This document shows, one piece after another, positions 26,269 to 35,402 of a stretch of DNA of 44,403 bases. Within the stretch, counting starts at the first letter, position 1, and each line of letters starts with the position of its first letter. The stretch is taken from assembly GCA_039915085.1 (NCBI GenBank), contig JBDSOC010000019.1, forward strand, positions 1-44,403, given 5' to 3'. The position numbers and the translations under genes were made by a program. Source of the stretch: JACMLD01 sp039915085 (GTDB lineage Bacteria > Bacteroidota > Bacteroidia > Chitinophagales > Chitinophagaceae). Below the pieces are notes generated by a model. That model did no database searches. It saw only the letters and a program-made list of their open reading frames with translations, and was not told the origin of the DNA.

Positions 26269-29200
26269 TTAATTAAACAGGTAACGTATACCGAACTGCA
26301 TCTGCCAGCGTGAAAGTATGCTGGTATTATTTGTAAAACTGCTTGCTACAGGCACCTGGTTACCCGCATCGTAATAAGGAAAAGAATAACGCGGCTTTCC
26401 TGCGTCTGCAGTTCCAACCGGAACTATGCCCTCGTATTTCAGCAAGGGCGTAGCACCATTTGTTTGCGTCAGGGTGGTAAATTTATACAGACCCCAGTTA
26501 CGGTTAAGGAAATTACCGATATTGGTACAATCCAGCGTAAGACGCAAGGTATGTTTATCAGCGTTTGCTTTTTTACCCGTATAAAAATAAATATCCTGAG
26601 TAATATTCAAATCCGCTCTTTTAAAGAATGGATAGACCACTGCATTTCTACCTGCATATTGCCCCCTGTGCATAGCCAGGTAACGATCCTGACCAATATA
26701 ATTGTTTAACTGCGCCCATATCTGATTAGCGGTTCTTGTATCAGTAATAACCCCACTGCCTGTATTAACAGGAACCAAAACAATATCAGACTGTGTTTTG
26801 GGAACATAAATTAAATCATTGGCAGACTGGCCGTCATTATTTACATCACCATTGTATACATAAGAAGTGGTACCTGCAGGGGCCGCTTCAAATATAATTC
26901 CGATAGAAGTAGCAAAATGCTTTGCATATTCAACTCTGTAAGACGCAGCTGCAATTACACGATGGGGCTGGTAATAAGATGAATAACCGGTTGCATCAGA
27001 ATTGGGATCCCCGGTTACTGGTTTAGCACCCCACAAAGAAGCCGCCGTAGTACCCAGCTCATTGGTGTTAACTGATTTGCTGTAGGTGTATGCTGCACTC
27101 AGGAAAAGGTTTTTAAATGCCTTCTGCAATTGCGCAGTAGCCGTATAAGCATGCCCTTTATTGGTGTTGGTCATTAAAATAACGCTGCTCAGTTTAGGGT
27201 TGGCGGCTGTTACTGCATTATTGCCCGGATAAATATTATTGGGAGTCGTATAACGGATACGGTTATCTGCTCCCGCTAAAGGGGTGCCTGCCGTTTGTAA
27301 GTTTATATTTTGGAAGTAAGTGGCGTTTACATCTTTGGAATAAGTACCCTCTAGTGTAAGGATGAAATCACCGGGCAGTTTTTTATCAACGCCCAGTGTT
27401 GCCTTAAACAATGATGGATATTTATAATTGGGATCCGTAACATTTACTACGTAGGTGGTTGGCACCTGTAAAACAGATGGCGGTGTAATATTTACTTCGC
27501 TATTAAATTTCTGACCACTCAGGTTGCCGGATGTATAAGAAACTTCCTGTCCGAACAATGCACCGTTATTACCTACCTGGTTGCTGAACCAAACAAAAGG
27601 CGGGGGACCGGAGAAAATTCCCAGGCCACCTCTTACCTGCAGGCTCTTGTCGTTCATTACGTCCCAGTTAAAACCAACCCTGGGAGATACCGCCAGATTG
27701 TTTTTCGGTTTCTGACCGGTGTTATAACTTTTGCCGTTAAAGGTAAGCGCGGTGAAATTGGTGTTCTCAAGGAAAGTAGATTTAAAGGCACGACCGTCAA
27801 GCCTTACACCATACAAAAGAGTAAAGTTGTTGGCAACACGCCATTTATCCTGTACAAAAAATCCCAGTTCTATCGAGCCTGATTTCTGGAAGGGAAAATC
27901 TACGTTTGGAACGGCGGAGTACTGGCGCGAAAAGAATTTGGAACCTGTCCCGTTGTTGGCACTGTTATAAAAATCCTGCAGTGTAGCAAACTGGTAAATA
28001 CCTGCAAACTGCGGCGCAAAACCATTCAGGTAGTTTTTAAAATAATTCTGTGTTCCAATGGTAAGTTCATGCGCCCCGGCATACAGGGAAAAAATATCTG
28101 AAAACTGGAAAACATTCGTGTTTAATTTATTGCCATAAGTAAACTGCTCATACCCGAAAGAAGTAGAAGCAGTACCCACACTTGGGTTCAGGCTTAAGAT
28201 ATCCACCAGCGGAAATATGGATGATGGTGATGTGCGGAAATCCCTGATAGCCGTATAACCTACCTGGAATTTATTGGATGCCTTATTGCCGAAACGTGTG
28301 TTCAGTTCGGCGATGGCAATATTAAAATTATTATTGATACCATACCCTACGCCTGAAAACGGCAGGGCATTGTCTGTTGGGGAACGGCTCACAGAAGTAT
28401 AGCCGGTTACAGAAGGACCGCTGCCACTTGGTGGCTGATCAGCTTTTGATTTAAAATAATTGTATTTAATGGTAAGTGTATTGTGTGTATTGATGTTCCA
28501 GTCAATACGTGCGGCAATTTTATCACTTTGTGATTTGTAGGAATAATTCTCGTAATCACCGGGGTCATACTGGTACTTATCCTTTAAAAAAGATTTCAGT
28601 GCTTTCAGCGTATCTGCATTGGCCTGTGATACTACCCCTTTTATGGCCGGGCGGCTGGCAGAAGATGCAGTATAGGATGTGGAAGGGGCTGTTTGTCTTA
28701 CCTGTTCTCCGCTAATAAAAAAGAACAGTTTGTTTTTAACAATGGCACCTCCCAGGGAAGCACCCCTCATATTAAAACTGAATGCCTGTCTTGGCAATGT
28801 GGCATTTTCTACGCGGTAGCCCTGTGTGCCCGGACCTTTTAAATAAGTATACACAGAACCTTTAAACTGGTTGGTTCCACTTCTTGTTACTGCGTTAATA
28901 CCGGCACCTGCAAAACCGCCATTCCTGGTATCAAAAGGAGAAATGTTTATTTGTAATTGTTCTATGGCATCCAGGCTGATAGGTGTCTGGTTGGTTTGCG
29001 AACCAAGAATACCGCCAACGGTACCCAGGCCAAAACTGTTGGTAAAGTTTGCACCATCCAGTGTTACTGAGTTGTAGGCTGAACTGGCGCCGCCAAAACT
29101 CAATCCATTAGCAGAAGGTGTAAGCTTTACAAGATCATTGATGGAGCGGTTGATGGTAGGCATGCGCTCAATCTGTGTGCGGTTGATACTTTCTACACTT

Positions 29201-29616
29201 CCGGTGTGGTTATTATTAAACGTTTTATTTTGTCTTCCTGCTGTTACAATTACCTCAGACAAAGCGGTACCTGAAGCGGCCAGTTTAAAATCTCCTTTGA
29301 AAGCCTGGCCAAGTGTAAGCGTAATGTTTTCCTGCTTGTCTTCTTTAAAACCTACATAGGTGGTAGTAAGGGAATAAGGACCGCCGACACGAAGGCCGGG
29401 CAGATTATAACGTCCATCCTTACGCGTAGTGGTACTGTATTTTGTACCCGAAGGAACATGAACAGCAATTACTGTGGCACCGGCCAATGGCGCTCCTTTC
29501 TCATCAGAAATAATACCCAGTATTTCAGAGGTGGTTTCCTGCGCGTACCCTGTTAATGATTTGCAGACAATCATTAGCAAGGCAGCAAAAAATAATACGA
29601 TTCTTCTCATATTCAT
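26269..29616 (-). CDS. Oar-like TonB-dependent receptor with carboxypeptidase-regulatory domain (copy 1)
   Basis: The start MNMRRIVLFFAALL gives 1115 residues with a signal peptide ending TGYAQE; fourteen extra upstream residues are polar and rejected. A carboxypeptidase-regulatory-like domain ('GAPLAGATVIAVHVPSGTKY') covers about residues 30-110. A plug follows ('GSVESINRTQIERMPTINRS', 'FDTRNGGFAGAGINAVTRSG'), then a very long barrel ending 'RWQMQFGIRYLFN'. This is the Oar type, about 1100 residues, with no SusD partner. Oar proteins are linked to protein or peptide export and adhesion in some members, but the cargo here is unknown. It is a paralogue of the next receptor. Confidence 0.93.
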   Translation of the reverse strand: MNMRRIVLFFAALLMIVCKSLTGYAQETTSEILGIISDEKGAPLAGATVIAVHVPSGTKYSTTTRKDGRYNLPGLRVGGPYSLTTTYVGFKEDKQENITLTLGQAFKGDFKLAASGTALSEVIVTAGRQNKTFNNNHTGSVESINRTQIERMPTINRSINDLVKLTPSANGLSFGGASSAYNSVTLDGANFTNSFGLGTVGGILGSQTNQTPISLDAIEQLQINISPFDTRNGGFAGAGINAVTRSGTNQFKGSVYTYLKGPGTQGYRVENATLPRQAFSFNMRGASLGGAIVKNKLFFFISGEQVRQTAPSTSYTASSASRPAIKGVVSQANADTLKALKSFLKDKYQYDPGDYENYSYKSQSDKIAARIDWNINTHNTLTIKYNYFKSKADQPPSGSGPSVTGYTSVSRSPTDNALPFSGVGYGINNNFNIAIAELNTRFGNKASNKFQVGYTAIRDFRTSPSSIFPLVDILSLNPSVGTASTSFGYEQFTYGNKLNTNVFQFSDIFSLYAGAHELTIGTQNYFKNYLNGFAPQFAGIYQFATLQDFYNSANNGTGSKFFSRQYSAVPNVDFPFQKSGSIELGFFVQDKWRVANNFTLLYGVRLDGRAFKSTFLENTNFTALTFNGKSYNTGQKPKNNLAVSPRVGFNWDVMNDKSLQVRGGLGIFSGPPPFVWFSNQVGNNGALFGQEVSYTSGNLSGQKFNSEVNITPPSVLQVPTTYVVNVTDPNYKYPSLFKATLGVDKKLPGDFILTLEGTYSKDVNATYFQNINLQTAGTPLAGADNRIRYTTPNNIYPGNNAVTAANPKLSSVILMTNTNKGHAYTATAQLQKAFKNLFLSAAYTYSKSVNTNELGTTAASLWGAKPVTGDPNSDATGYSSYYQPHRVIAAASYRVEYAKHFATSIGIIFEAAPAGTTSYVYNGDVNNDGQSANDLIYVPKTQSDIVLVPVNTGSGVITDTRTANQIWAQLNNYIGQDRYLAMHRGQYAGRNAVVYPFFKRADLNITQDIYFYTGKKANADKHTLRLTLDCTNIGNFLNRNWGLYKFTTLTQTNGATPLLKYEGIVPVGTADAGKPRYSFPYYDAGNQVPVASSFTNNTSILSRWQMQFGIRYLFN

Positions 29617-29658
29617 GTTTGTTTTGGTGTGCGTGTCAGACAAAAAATTATAGCTCAA

Positions 29659-30002
29659 TTAATAAATAACTGATTACAGTTTTCATTACGGAAAACCATC
29701 GTATCGTTCGATTTTTCTAAAAAAGGATCAGTAGTAATTAAGATGCGCAGGAAAGCAACCGGGTGATTGTAATAAAACAGGCAAGAAGGCTTGTAACTAA
29801 TAAATGACTTACGAAAATAATTTAATTACTTCCGCTGTCACGCAATGCGCTTCAAAATTATCTCACATGTTATTAACAGTAAAATTAGTTTTTAAAATGC
29901 TGCGCAAAGATGCAGGATAAAGCGGTTTATAGCAGAAAATAATATTATCAAATTGTTATTTTGATAGCAGTCAATAAAAAAAATTATACAAATTATTATC
30001 TT
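29659..30002. other. Intergenic region between tandem Oar-like genes
   Basis: This AT-rich stretch contains no supported gene. It should hold the promoter of the downstream (copy 1) receptor gene on the minus strand. No clear TAnnTTTG box was found. A terminator for the copy 2 gene follows at its right edge. Confidence 0.5.
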
Positions 30003-30046
30003 CTAAAAAGCAATCAGCCATTGTAAAAGATACAATGGCTGATTAT
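30003..30046 (-). terminator. Terminator of the Oar-like copy 2 gene
   Basis: A perfect 13-bp stem, aatcagccattgt (30012-30024) with its complement (30032-30044), has a 7-base loop. On the minus strand it is followed by GCTTTTTAG, 33 bases after the receptor stop codon. Confidence 0.88.
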
Positions 30047-30076
30047 TTTATTTCAATGAAATTTATTCCTTCAAAT

Positions 30077-33000
30077 TTAAAAGAGGTATTTAACACCCAG
30101 CTGGATACCATAGGTAGTAGTGGTGTTGCTTACATTTATATAGGGCGTTCTTACAAGGTCATTGTTGAAAGTAGCCATCTGGTAAGATGGCACGCCGTTG
30201 GTTACCGCAGATAAGCGCAGCGGATTGCTTACAATAAGTTGTTTTTTAATTCCCCAGTTGTGGTTAACCAGGTTAAGAAAATTAATAACAGAAGCATTAA
30301 ACACCAATGAATTCCTGTTCTTGCCAATATTTGTAAAAAGCTCTTGCTGGAAGTTGAAATCTACGCGGTGATAAAAAGGCAGCCTGGCAGCATTTCTTTC
30401 AGCAGTCTGTCCCATGTGACTACGCAGGTATTTGTCTTTCGAAACAAATTGAAAGAAGGCATCTGATTGCTGTTGCGCAGTAAACGCCGGCGCCGTAGTA
30501 CTTGCAGCGAGGTTTACAAATTTTATTTCAGAAGGATCTTTTGGAATATACATCAGGTCAGCTGAGTTACCGTCCTGATTAATATCTCCGTTGTAAATAT
30601 AGCTATAAGTTCCCAATGAAGAACCGTCGTAAAAGAAAGTAAATGTAGACGCCAGGTGTTTCAAATATTCTACGCGATAGCTGAAAGTGGCAACGATACG
30701 GTGCGGAACAGCAAAAGAAGAATAGGAAATTTGCTGGTCGTTCTGTGTTGCTGAAGTTGGGTTAACACTCCACACGGATGCAGCCTGGCTGCCGGGGTTA
30801 GCAGAAACCTCGCTGGCGTATGTGTATGTATAAGCGAGTGAACCATAGAATCCGTGAGAGAAATTTTTATTAATGAGGGCTGTCAAAGCTATTGAGCCAC
30901 CCTTCTTGGTATTTTCAAGTACAATGGCATTTGAAATACCGGCATTCAGCCTGCGCAAATTATTGCTGTTGCTGCTGAAACGTCCGCGCACATCGCCGGG
31001 ACCTACATTGACAACTGTATCCGTTGCTTTCTGGTTGGCGTTGCGCATCGTGGCATTATTCAAATCTTTTGTATAAAGTGCTTCCAGGGTAAGTCCCCAT
31101 CCATTGCCCAGTTGTTTTTCAACAGCAAAGTTGGTGCGCCATACCTGCGGAAATTTGAAATTAGGATCAATCACCGCAAAGCCACCACTTGGTGCAACAG
31201 TACCTGCTTTGGTTGGAAAAACAGCAGGATCAAGTGTAGTATTATAAAAAGGATTATACGCATGCGGGTCTTTGTTGAAAAGGAAGTTTTGGAGATTTGT
31301 AGTAACCAATGCTCCAAACGTGTACATACCACTGGTGCTTGGCTGGTTGGTAAGATACACAAAAGGAATGCGCCCGGTAAATACACCGGTACCACCGCGA
31401 ACAATCATTGTTTTATCTCCGTCTACATCCCAGCGGAAGCCAACACGCGGTGAAAACAACCATTTGGGAGTTGGCCATTTACCTCCATTATAGTGAGTAA
31501 TACTTCCGTCTTTGGCATACAGCGGAAGTGCTGTTATAGCAGGGTTTTCCAATGGTTGTTCCGGGTAGATGGGCTTGTCTATGCGCAAACCATACGTCAG
31601 TTTAAAACGTGGATTGATATTTACTTCATCCTGCAGGTACAAACCCAGCTGACCCACTTTCAGGTTGGCAGAAAAAACTGCATCCTGCCCTGGTATCAGT
31701 GAATAGGTTTGAGAAAATAATTTAGGTGCGCGGTTATTCGTAAAATCATCCAGCGAACCATATACATAATAGCCCTGTGAGCCTGCCATAAACATATTAC
31801 CTACTTTCTGGTATTCATAATTGACACCTGCTGTAATGGTATGTTTGCCGGTAAAATAACTGAAGTTGTCTGTTATTGTATATACATCATTAATAACCTG
31901 GTTATTGTTTCCGTTGAAAGGCTCATTACCAAAACTGAGGTAATTATTTTTGCTGCCGGCGGTCTGTCCTAATATATCAGCGAAAGGAAAAACATCGCCA
32001 TCGTGTCCTTTTATAGAACTGATCTTGGTAATGGTAGCCAGCAACTGGTTGGCGAACTTGCCATGAAAATTACTGTTCAGTTCAAATGAACCGGATCTTA
32101 CTTTATCAATTGTTTTATAATTGATATTATTAAAACCCATAGCCAGGGTTCCGAACCTGCCACCGCTGGCAGGAGGATTGTAACTGACGATAGAACTTTG
32201 TCCGCTGGCACCGTTAATACCACCGCTGGCACTGATGACTGAATAACCGGTATTTCTGAAATCACTGTATTTAAGGGTAAGTTTATGAGCGTTGCTGATA
32301 TTCCAGTCCAGCTTGGCCAGTACTTTATAATTGTCTGACGCAAAAGCGGGGAAGTTATCATAAGCACCCGGATCAAAACCATATTTGCTATTGAGATAAC
32401 TTGACAGTTTCTGAAGGGAATCTATCGGTACATTAGAAACGGTACCAGTGCCTGAGCCCTTGGCCGGTGAAGAAGTAACACCCGGTTGATTGGCTTTTTC
32501 TATTTCACCGCTTAAAAAGAAAAATAATTTATTTTTTACGATAGGGCCGCCAAATGTAGCACCATAGATTTTGTTATTGGTAGCAGCCGGTGAAGGCAGT
32601 TTGGTGCCTGCTATATTGGTACCATTGTAACTCTGGTTGCGGTAAGATCCGTACACGCTTCCATGAAAAGTATTGGTACCACTTTTGGTAATAGCGCTTA
32701 CTCCCGCGCCAGTAAAACCGGATTGTTTTACATCGTATGGAGAAATGTTTACAGATATTTCGGAGAACGCATCCAAAGCAATAGGATTGCCACCGCCGGG
32801 TAATAAATCACTTGACAAACCGAAGTTGTTATTGAGGTTGGCACCGTCAACAGTTACGTTGTTCAGCCTGTTATCCCTTCCTGCAAAACTTGTTCCGTTT
32901 GATTGTGGTGTAATACGGGTAAAATCGGTAATACTCCTGCTAATAGTAGGCAAAGTAGCCATCATTCTGGGTGTTATATTAGTAGTAGCACCATTTTTAT

Positions 33001-33391
33001 CAGCAGAAGCACGTCTTCTTGTACCTGTAACAGTAACCGCAGTGAGGTCTGTTATAGTAGTACTCATTTCTGAATTGATATTGTAGGCATCGCCCAATGC
33101 AAGCGTAATATTATCTGTTACCTCGGGTTTGTATCCCACAAAATTGATGGTTACTTTGTAAGGACCGCCGGAACGCAAACCCGGCAAGTTAAATACGCCG
33201 CCTTTTTTGGAGAGCGTTGTATATTTTGTACCGGATGGCAGGTGCTCTGCGGTAACGGTTGCGCCTTGCAGGGTCTCCCCTTTTGTGTCAGTTACTGTAC
33301 CATTTATAGAACTGGTAGTAACCTGGGCCTGCATAGTAGTAACAGAGAGCGCAAGCAGGAATGTTAAGAAGCATGAAATTCTCTTAAGCAT
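30077..33391 (-). CDS. Oar-like TonB-dependent receptor with carboxypeptidase-regulatory domain (copy 2)
   Basis: The 1104 residues begin with a signal peptide (MLKRISCFLTFLLALSVTT, ending MQAQ). A carboxypeptidase-regulatory-like domain follows ('GETLQGATVTAEHLPSGTKY'), then a plug ('SRSITDFTRITPQSNGTSFA', 'YDVKQSGFTGAGVSAITKSG') and a long barrel ending 'GIQLGVKYLF'. Domain order and many motifs match copy 1, so the two are tandem paralogues, yet they are diverged along their full length. Each has its own terminator and so probably its own transcript. It also has no SusD partner. The substrate is unknown. Confidence 0.93.
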   Translation of the reverse strand: MLKRISCFLTFLLALSVTTMQAQVTTSSINGTVTDTKGETLQGATVTAEHLPSGTKYTTLSKKGGVFNLPGLRSGGPYKVTINFVGYKPEVTDNITLALGDAYNINSEMSTTITDLTAVTVTGTRRRASADKNGATTNITPRMMATLPTISRSITDFTRITPQSNGTSFAGRDNRLNNVTVDGANLNNNFGLSSDLLPGGGNPIALDAFSEISVNISPYDVKQSGFTGAGVSAITKSGTNTFHGSVYGSYRNQSYNGTNIAGTKLPSPAATNNKIYGATFGGPIVKNKLFFFLSGEIEKANQPGVTSSPAKGSGTGTVSNVPIDSLQKLSSYLNSKYGFDPGAYDNFPAFASDNYKVLAKLDWNISNAHKLTLKYSDFRNTGYSVISASGGINGASGQSSIVSYNPPASGGRFGTLAMGFNNINYKTIDKVRSGSFELNSNFHGKFANQLLATITKISSIKGHDGDVFPFADILGQTAGSKNNYLSFGNEPFNGNNNQVINDVYTITDNFSYFTGKHTITAGVNYEYQKVGNMFMAGSQGYYVYGSLDDFTNNRAPKLFSQTYSLIPGQDAVFSANLKVGQLGLYLQDEVNINPRFKLTYGLRIDKPIYPEQPLENPAITALPLYAKDGSITHYNGGKWPTPKWLFSPRVGFRWDVDGDKTMIVRGGTGVFTGRIPFVYLTNQPSTSGMYTFGALVTTNLQNFLFNKDPHAYNPFYNTTLDPAVFPTKAGTVAPSGGFAVIDPNFKFPQVWRTNFAVEKQLGNGWGLTLEALYTKDLNNATMRNANQKATDTVVNVGPGDVRGRFSSNSNNLRRLNAGISNAIVLENTKKGGSIALTALINKNFSHGFYGSLAYTYTYASEVSANPGSQAASVWSVNPTSATQNDQQISYSSFAVPHRIVATFSYRVEYLKHLASTFTFFYDGSSLGTYSYIYNGDINQDGNSADLMYIPKDPSEIKFVNLAASTTAPAFTAQQQSDAFFQFVSKDKYLRSHMGQTAERNAARLPFYHRVDFNFQQELFTNIGKNRNSLVFNASVINFLNLVNHNWGIKKQLIVSNPLRLSAVTNGVPSYQMATFNNDLVRTPYINVSNTTTTYGIQLGVKYLF

Positions 33392-33648
33392 ATAGTTTTG
33401 ATTTTAGATCTGGTGCAAAGAAAAGAAATTTGAACGATTGTTAAAGCAAACATAATAGTTTCCGGACAATAGGCAAAAACCGACTGCTTAATGCTGCATA
33501 ACTTGTTTATAGTTGATGAAAATTTAATCTTGCCCCTTTTTCTTATATACCCAAATACCACTATACAAATTGGTTTTCTTTATGTAATACGGACTAAAAA
33601 TTCCGGGGTTTCCGGATCATATTTAAACATAAAGCCTGCTGCAATCGT

Positions 33649-33656
33649 TACTTTTG
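33649..33656 (+). promoter_or_regulatory. Candidate -7 promoter box for ribBA
   Basis: TACTTTTG matches TAnnTTTG and ends 18 bases before the chosen RibBA start, giving a very short leader. The leader is too short for, and shows no sign of, an FMN riboswitch. Confidence 0.35.
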
Positions 33657-33674
33657 TATAAATATTTCACCCAT

Positions 33675-34895
33675 ATGCTGGATAGTATTGAAAGTGCCAT
33701 AGCAGATATTAAGCTGGGCAAGCTGATTATAGTAGTAGACGACGAGGACAGGGAAAATGAAGGTGATTTTATTACCGCCGCCCGAAATGCCACCCCCGAA
33801 ACCATCAATTTTATGAGTAAATATGGACGTGGCCTTATCTGTGCCCCGCTGGTGGAAGAACGCTGTGATGAACTGGAACTGGAACTGATGGTAAATAATA
33901 ATACCGCACTTCATGAAACCGCTTTCACCGTATCCATTGATTTACTGGGACATGGCTGTACCACCGGCATTTCCGCGCAAGACAGGGCTAAAACCATAAA
34001 GGCCCTGATTGACCCTGCTACCAAACCTGTTGACCTGGGCAGACCGGGGCATATATTTCCGCTAAGGGCTAAAAAAGGAGGCGTTTTACGCCGCTCCGGG
34101 CATACAGAAGCTACCATTGACTTATCAAGGCTGGCTGGTTTTGAACCTGCCGGTGTGCTGGTAGAAATTATGAATGAAGATGGCAGCATGGCCAGGCTTC
34201 CTGAATTGAAGGAAATTGCCAGGAAGTATGATCTGAAGCTGGTATCAATTAAAGACTTAATAGAATACCGCCTTAAAACCGACTCACTGATTGAAGAAAT
34301 TGTACGGGTGGATATGCCTACAAAATTCGGACATTTTAAGCTGGTAGCTTTTAAAGAGAAAGGTTCCACCAATGAACACCTGGCCTTAATAAAAGGAGAA
34401 TGGAAAAAAGATGAACCGGTTTTAACACGGGTACACTCTTCCTGCTTTACGGGTGATATACTGGGCTCTTTACGTTGCGATTGCGGCGAACAATTGCACA
34501 AGGCCATGCAAATGGTAGAAAAAGAAGGCCGCGGTATCATATTGTATATGAACCAGGAAGGTCGTGGAATAGGGCTGGTAAATAAATTAAAGGCTTATAA
34601 ATTACAGGAGGAAGGGATGGATACCGTTGAAGCCAACCTGCACCTCGGCTTTCCGATGGATAAAAGGGATTATGGCATCGGCGCACAGATACTGCGTTAC
34701 ATGGGTGTGACACGGCTAAGGCTGATGAGCAATAATCCCAGGAAAAGAGCCGGGCTACTGGGTTATGGAATTGAAATTGTGGAGACCATTCCTATTGAGG
34801 CTATTCCCAACCCCCACAACCAAAAATATTTGCAAACAAAGAAAGATAAGATGGGGCATAATCTCAGCCCCTTTCCCTCTCCACCTCTCGCATAG
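33675..34895 (+). CDS. ribBA: Bifunctional riboflavin enzyme RibBA (DHBP synthase / GTP cyclohydrolase II)
   Basis: The start MLDSIESAIADIKLG is preferred; an ATG seven codons upstream overlaps the putative promoter. In 406 residues the N-half is 3,4-dihydroxy-2-butanone-4-phosphate synthase ('VVDDEDRENEGDFI', 'RSGHTEATIDLSRLAG'). The C-half is GTP cyclohydrolase II with the zinc cysteines in 'SSCFTGDILGSLRCDCGEQL' and 'EGRGIGLVNKLKAYKLQ'. Together they supply both precursors of lumazine in riboflavin synthesis. The last dozen or so residues (from about GHNLSPFPSPPLA) and the stop codon are encoded by a C-rich repeat, so the natural C-terminus was probably altered. No other rib gene is adjacent. 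Confidence 0.97.
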   Translation: MLDSIESAIADIKLGKLIIVVDDEDRENEGDFITAARNATPETINFMSKYGRGLICAPLVEERCDELELELMVNNNTALHETAFTVSIDLLGHGCTTGISAQDRAKTIKALIDPATKPVDLGRPGHIFPLRAKKGGVLRRSGHTEATIDLSRLAGFEPAGVLVEIMNEDGSMARLPELKEIARKYDLKLVSIKDLIEYRLKTDSLIEEIVRVDMPTKFGHFKLVAFKEKGSTNEHLALIKGEWKKDEPVLTRVHSSCFTGDILGSLRCDCGEQLHKAMQMVEKEGRGIILYMNQEGRGIGLVNKLKAYKLQEEGMDTVEANLHLGFPMDKRDYGIGAQILRYMGVTRLRLMSNNPRKRAGLLGYGIEIVETIPIEAIPNPHNQKYLQTKKDKMGHNLSPFPSPPLA

Positions 34896-34972
34896 AAGCG
34901 TATGCCTCCGTAAGTTTACCTCACCCCCTCCCCTCTCCACCTCCGGTATAGAGGGTGCCTCTCCGTTAGTTT
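34875..34972. repeat. Two diverged copies of a C-rich 43-base repeat, overlapping the ribBA stop
   Basis: Copy 1 (34875-34917) and copy 2 (34931-34972) both begin ccctctccacct and end with TGCCT, CCGT and AGTTT blocks, with variation between. The first copy contains the ribBA stop codon. The composition recalls the decayed 'ccccctctcc' intergenic repeats common in Bacteroidota. Confidence 0.65.
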
Positions 34973-35056
34973 GTTTAGTGATTAACTGGTCGTCCCTCAA
35001 GGTAGGATTGGCGCAGCTGAAGTCACAGTAGTACAGAAGCCTAATCAGGGAACTAT

Positions 35057-35135
35057 GTCGAAATCGGGCTGTTTTCCCTGCCCGACTGGTCATTCCCGTC
35101 CGAACCGGCACGGGCGGGCAGGCGGGGATTTCGAC
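35057..35135. repeat. Inverted-repeat element with inner hairpins
   Basis: The arms gtcgaaatc (35057-35065) and gatttcgac (35127-35135) enclose two GC-rich hairpins, cgggc/gcccg (35065-35084) and cccgt/acggg (35096-35114). It is followed at once by a poly-T hairpin. The plan matches the elements near 18.0 and 40.9 kb. The GC-rich core differs from the surrounding AT-rich DNA. Confidence 0.55.
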
Positions 35136-35147
35136 TGGCTTTTTTGC

Positions 35148-35175
35148 GGTACTTTTTTTCCATAAAAAAAGTACC
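35148..35175 (+). terminator. Hairpin with A/T-rich 12-bp stem
   Basis: ggtacttttttt and aaaaaaagtacc pair perfectly around a CCAT loop. Similar GTACTTTTTTT hairpins are frequent between Bacteroidota genes. It lies between ribBA and tamB, about 250 bases from either stop, so it may be part of the repeat element rather than a dedicated terminator. The remaining sequence to 35402 shows no gene. Confidence 0.45.
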
Positions 35176-35402
35176 AAAGGCAAATTAGAAAGATGATTTT
35201 GAAAGTTTTAGTAACTATTGTATAAACGCCAGTATTTTTTTGAATACGATATGAAAGAATAAAAACCGCCAGCAGGGATTTCAGACTTTTTGAGGGTTAA
35301 CTAAGCCACTGTTTTCCCGGTGGGTTAATTGTAAACTGCCTTTAACTATCCAATCAGTTATAAAGGTAAAAAATTATAAGTTGCAGGAGACCGGGGTGAG
35401 GC

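Noticed and set aside
33540..33675. FMN riboswitch upstream of ribBA
   Set aside because: The leader is short and lacks the conserved RFN element sequence blocks.
33911..34540. 209-codon minus-strand frame within ribBA
   Set aside because: It is a shadow of the strongly conserved ribBA coding sequence with no signal or family of its own.
34755..35183. 142-codon minus-strand frame after ribBA
   Set aside because: It runs through the C-rich repeats and hairpins, is rich in Arg/Pro/Cys and has no recognisable domain.
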